Of a stretch of 52,271 bases of DNA, positions 52,030-52,271 are shown in pieces; within the stretch, counting starts at the first letter, position 1; every line of letters starts with the position of its first letter. The notes beneath the pieces are model-generated. The model did no database searches. It was not told where the DNA came from and saw only the letters and a program-made list of their open reading frames with translations. Made by a program: the position numbers and the translations under genes. The stretch lies in NCBI RefSeq assembly GCF_003284975.1, contig NZ_QMEU01000029.1, forward strand, positions 1-52,271, read 5' to 3'. The DNA is from Mycobacterium colombiense. GTDB taxonomy: Bacteria; Actinomycetota; Actinomycetes; Mycobacteriales; Mycobacteriaceae.

Positions 52030-52271
52030 CTATTCGTCGTGCGGCCCGTGGGCCCGAGCGGCCCGCCGACGCGGTGCGGTCACGACCGAAGCGGCAAGCA
52101 CCGCAAGCGAAATCAGCGCCAGCGCCTGGACAACCGCGGAATGGCCGGCGTAACCGTCGGCCGAGCGCCAGGGTTGCCGTGACAGCGCCGCGCCGGCCAG
52201 GATCAACCCGCCGGCTCCGCACACCACACTGAGGCGCTCCCAACGTCGCCGCTGCAGCGCGTACCGCAGCC
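52030..52271 (-). CDS. C-terminal end of a membrane protein, probably aftD
   Basis: The gene runs off the right edge; 79 C-terminal residues are visible. They hold two hydrophobic segments, about 17-31 (VVCGAGGLILAGAAL) and 45-62 (VVQALALISLAVLAASVV), separated by QPWRSADGYAGHSA. The tail is basic, APRRRAARAHGPHDE. The next gene after Rv0235c in M. tuberculosis is aftD, an arabinofuranosyltransferase with C-terminal membrane segments, on the same strand. The assignment rests on position and membrane topology only. Confidence 0.5.
   Translation of the reverse strand, partial: LRYALQRRRWERLSVVCGAGGLILAGAALSRQPWRSADGYAGHSAVVQALALISLAVLAASVVTAPRRRAARAHGPHDE

Overview
The window is high-GC actinobacterial DNA, and its gene order identifies it as Mycobacterium, most likely a non-tuberculous slow grower. 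From memory, a long backbone is collinear with M. tuberculosis Rv0220-Rv0235c: lipC, wax ester synthase, echA1, aldehyde dehydrogenase, methyltransferase, glycosyltransferase, two membrane proteins, acyltransferase, php, fadE4, tetR, R2-like ligand-binding oxidase, gabD1 and an LMF1-type membrane protein. The partial gene at the right edge fits the end of aftD. This synteny is recalled, not computed. No tRNA, rRNA, CRISPR array, insertion sequence or phage gene was seen.

Layout. 1-3.95 kb: end of a CoA-transferase gene, an amidohydrolase, and two divergent alpha/beta hydrolases. 4.1-10.3 kb: a nitrate assimilation operon (molybdopterin nitrate reductase, an unrecognised 117-residue protein, nirB, nirD) followed by a methyltransferase. 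10.4-14.0 kb: lipC, wax ester synthase/DGAT, echA1. 14.0-18.5 kb: an accessory lipid block with a TetR divergent from an ICMT-like methyltransferase, an acyl-CoA ligase with a small partner, a 43-codon leader gene coupled to a second TetR, and a crotonase gene reduced to its two ends. 18.5-26.5 kb: conserved envelope genes. 26.6-30.7 kb: secreted-type lipase, O-methyltransferase, and an acyl-CoA ligase whose start overlaps the end of php. 30.7-36.8 kb: php, fadE4, tetR-R2lox, gabD1.

From 36.8 to about 50.4 kb lies a second accessory block between gabD1 and the LMF1-type gene. It holds an acetolactate synthase, DUF309 and DUF2945 proteins, a LysR next to an NAD-type formate dehydrogenase, then a LysR divergent from a five-gene unit: large PHP-domain metallohydrolase, lipoprotein substrate-binding protein, ABC ATPase, ABC permease, calcineurin-like phosphoesterase. 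A convergent orphan SsuA/TauA-like binding protein follows. The PHP-ABC-phosphoesterase unit is the best candidate for an undescribed system: uptake of a small organic anion linked to two different metallohydrolases.

The best regulatory signals are a pair of 19-bp near-identical operators in inverted orientation between the second tetR and the crotonase remnant (18119-18137 and 18248-18266), two palindromes on the tetR-R2lox promoter (33649-33686), and a cluster of TTCAAC/GTTGAA half-sites between the first tetR and the ICMT-like gene (14630-14699).
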